Below, piece by piece: positions 29,723 through 30,464 of a DNA stretch of 30,464 nt. Origin of the DNA: Prevotella sp. GTDB lineage: Bacteria > Bacteroidota > Bacteroidia > Bacteroidales > Bacteroidaceae. Where the stretch lies: contig JAFRQC010000139.1 of the NCBI GenBank assembly GCA_017428805.1, positions 1 to 30,464 on the forward strand, given 5' to 3'. The position numbers were made by a program, and so were the translations under genes. Every line of letters starts with the position of its first letter. The stretch's first letter is position 1. The notes below the pieces were generated by a model. It was not told where the DNA came from. It saw only the letters and a program-made list of their open reading frames with translations, and searched no databases.

Positions 29723-30464
29723 TCAGAATGGCAAATCGTCTTCTGCCGTTTCTGCTTCAGGGTCGTCATCATCCGGCCATTCAATATCTTGCTGCTTAGC
29801 CTCGATGTAGCTCCAGTCAGAACGATCATAAGGCTTCAACGTCATGTTGTCGTTTTCCGTGCCTACGAATCGCTCGCTTGTGGGGTCGAATCCAAATGCC
29901 CGGCGGCCAATCTGTCCGAGATGGCGGAAACGCACTTTCTGGACGTGAATCCAAGTAAGTGGCAGGCATTTCTGATTATCTGTCGGCTTCTCACGCTGAA
30001 GAATAATGCCATAGTCACACTTGTTGTAGAAATCAGCACTTCCGGCGATGTCGTAGAGCGAAGGTACCGAAGACATTCCTTGCTTGTCTCTGCCGTCGGC
30101 CTGCGGTTTCCTCGGGTGTGCCACCACGATGACCAATACCTTGTAGGTGCGGGCAAAAGCCACAATCTGCTTGAGCACCATCGAAATCTTCTGTGTATCG
30201 GTGGCTCCGCTCATCACGGGCAGGTCTACATAGTTAAACGGGTCTATCAGCAATACGCGTATTCCTTTCTGGAATACCAACTGAGCGGCAATGCTAAGGA
30301 TATCCTCTATCTGCGAACACTCGTCACTGATGTGGAAGATGTTTTCACGCAGGAACTGTTCACCACGCTCGACGGCCTGCGGTGTGAGGTTCTTGCTCGA
30401 AAGTTCCTGACCCATCAGTATCTGACCGAGTTCGTAGTAATGCAGGCTCATGGGATATTTCTCA
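29723..30464 (-). CDS. DnaB/Twinkle-like replicative helicase, C-terminal part (partial)
   Basis: The gene enters from beyond the right end; about 246 residues are visible and the reading frame continues past 30464. A RecA-type ATPase core has Walker B VLLIDPFNYV, the segment VIVVAHPRKPQADGRD, DIAGSADFYNKCDYGIILQRE, and VQKVRFRHLGQIGRRAFGFD. It ends in a very acidic tail (DDDDPEAETAEDDLPF) like that of SSB-type partners. Walker A should lie outside the window. Such helicases (often primase-helicase fusions) are typical of phages and integrated elements in Bacteroidales, so this edge is probably mobile-element DNA. The ATG at 30451 is internal, not the start. Confidence 0.85.
   Translation of the reverse strand, partial: EKYPMSLHYYELGQILMGQELSSKNLTPQAVERGEQFLRENIFHISDECSQIEDILSIAAQLVFQKGIRVLLIDPFNYVDLPVMSGATDTQKISMVLKQIVAFARTYKVLVIVVAHPRKPQADGRDKQGMSSVPSLYDIAGSADFYNKCDYGIILQREKPTDNQKCLPLTWIHVQKVRFRHLGQIGRRAFGFDPTSERFVGTENDNMTLKPYDRSDWSYIEAKQQDIEWPDDDDPEAETAEDDLPF

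Overview
The window looks like a chromosome segment of a Bacteroidales bacterium, most likely Prevotellaceae. Three things suggest this. Many promoters fit the Bacteroidetes consensus TTTG-N19-21-TAnnTTTG. Lineage-typical genes are present (gldE, nspC, a HU-like protein, and a lipoprotein-type sensor paired with a response regulator). The coding sequence is moderately GC-rich between AT-rich spacers. The species assignment is inference.

Layout. (1) 1-4670: a 22-bp-periodic non-coding array, then glmS, a soluble receiver-histidine kinase and nspC (translationally coupled to the kinase). (2) 4701-8416: a tRNA cluster (Gly-GCC, Leu-CAG, Leu-GAG, Gly-GCC) with a strong promoter, a conserved hypothetical, ssb, gldE and a secreted GH25 lysozyme. 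(3) 8417-15634: a hexuronate/KDG locus. A LacI-type regulator, a four-helix-bundle gene, uxaA, nhaC and a hypothetical run leftward. kdgK and eda run rightward from a divergent promoter pair with an operator-like palindrome between. UxaA makes KDG, KdgK phosphorylates it, and Eda cleaves KDPG. (4) 15687-20571: a 1095-residue double histidine-kinase-like lipoprotein, a response regulator and a membrane protein. (5) 20694-21728: a HU/IHF-like DNA-binding protein and a small membrane protein, both leftward.

(6) 21794-30464 is an accessory island, all leftward. It encodes an MmeI-like DNA methyltransferase, a DEAD/DEAH helicase, a 77-residue protein and a GIY-YIG+ASCH nuclease. Together these look like a candidate restriction/defence system. 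A 51-residue protein plus a polyvalent-type kinase sit inside it. A second copy of that small gene with a decayed kinase tail lies upstream, next to a probable structured RNA and a 121-nt inverted repeat that precedes the methyltransferase. A 24-bp direct repeat precedes both the methyltransferase and the helicase. The window ends inside a DnaB/Twinkle-like helicase gene, probably of mobile-element origin.

A second theme is dispersed short repeats. Heptamer/octamer arrays (some behind the word GTAATCATAA), CCCCTCCT...AGGAGGGG hairpins and CGTG-rich repeats fill spacers. Several are also read in frame inside genes (the double kinase, the 252-residue membrane protein, possibly nspC). One pair brackets the four-helix-bundle gene in inverted orientation.
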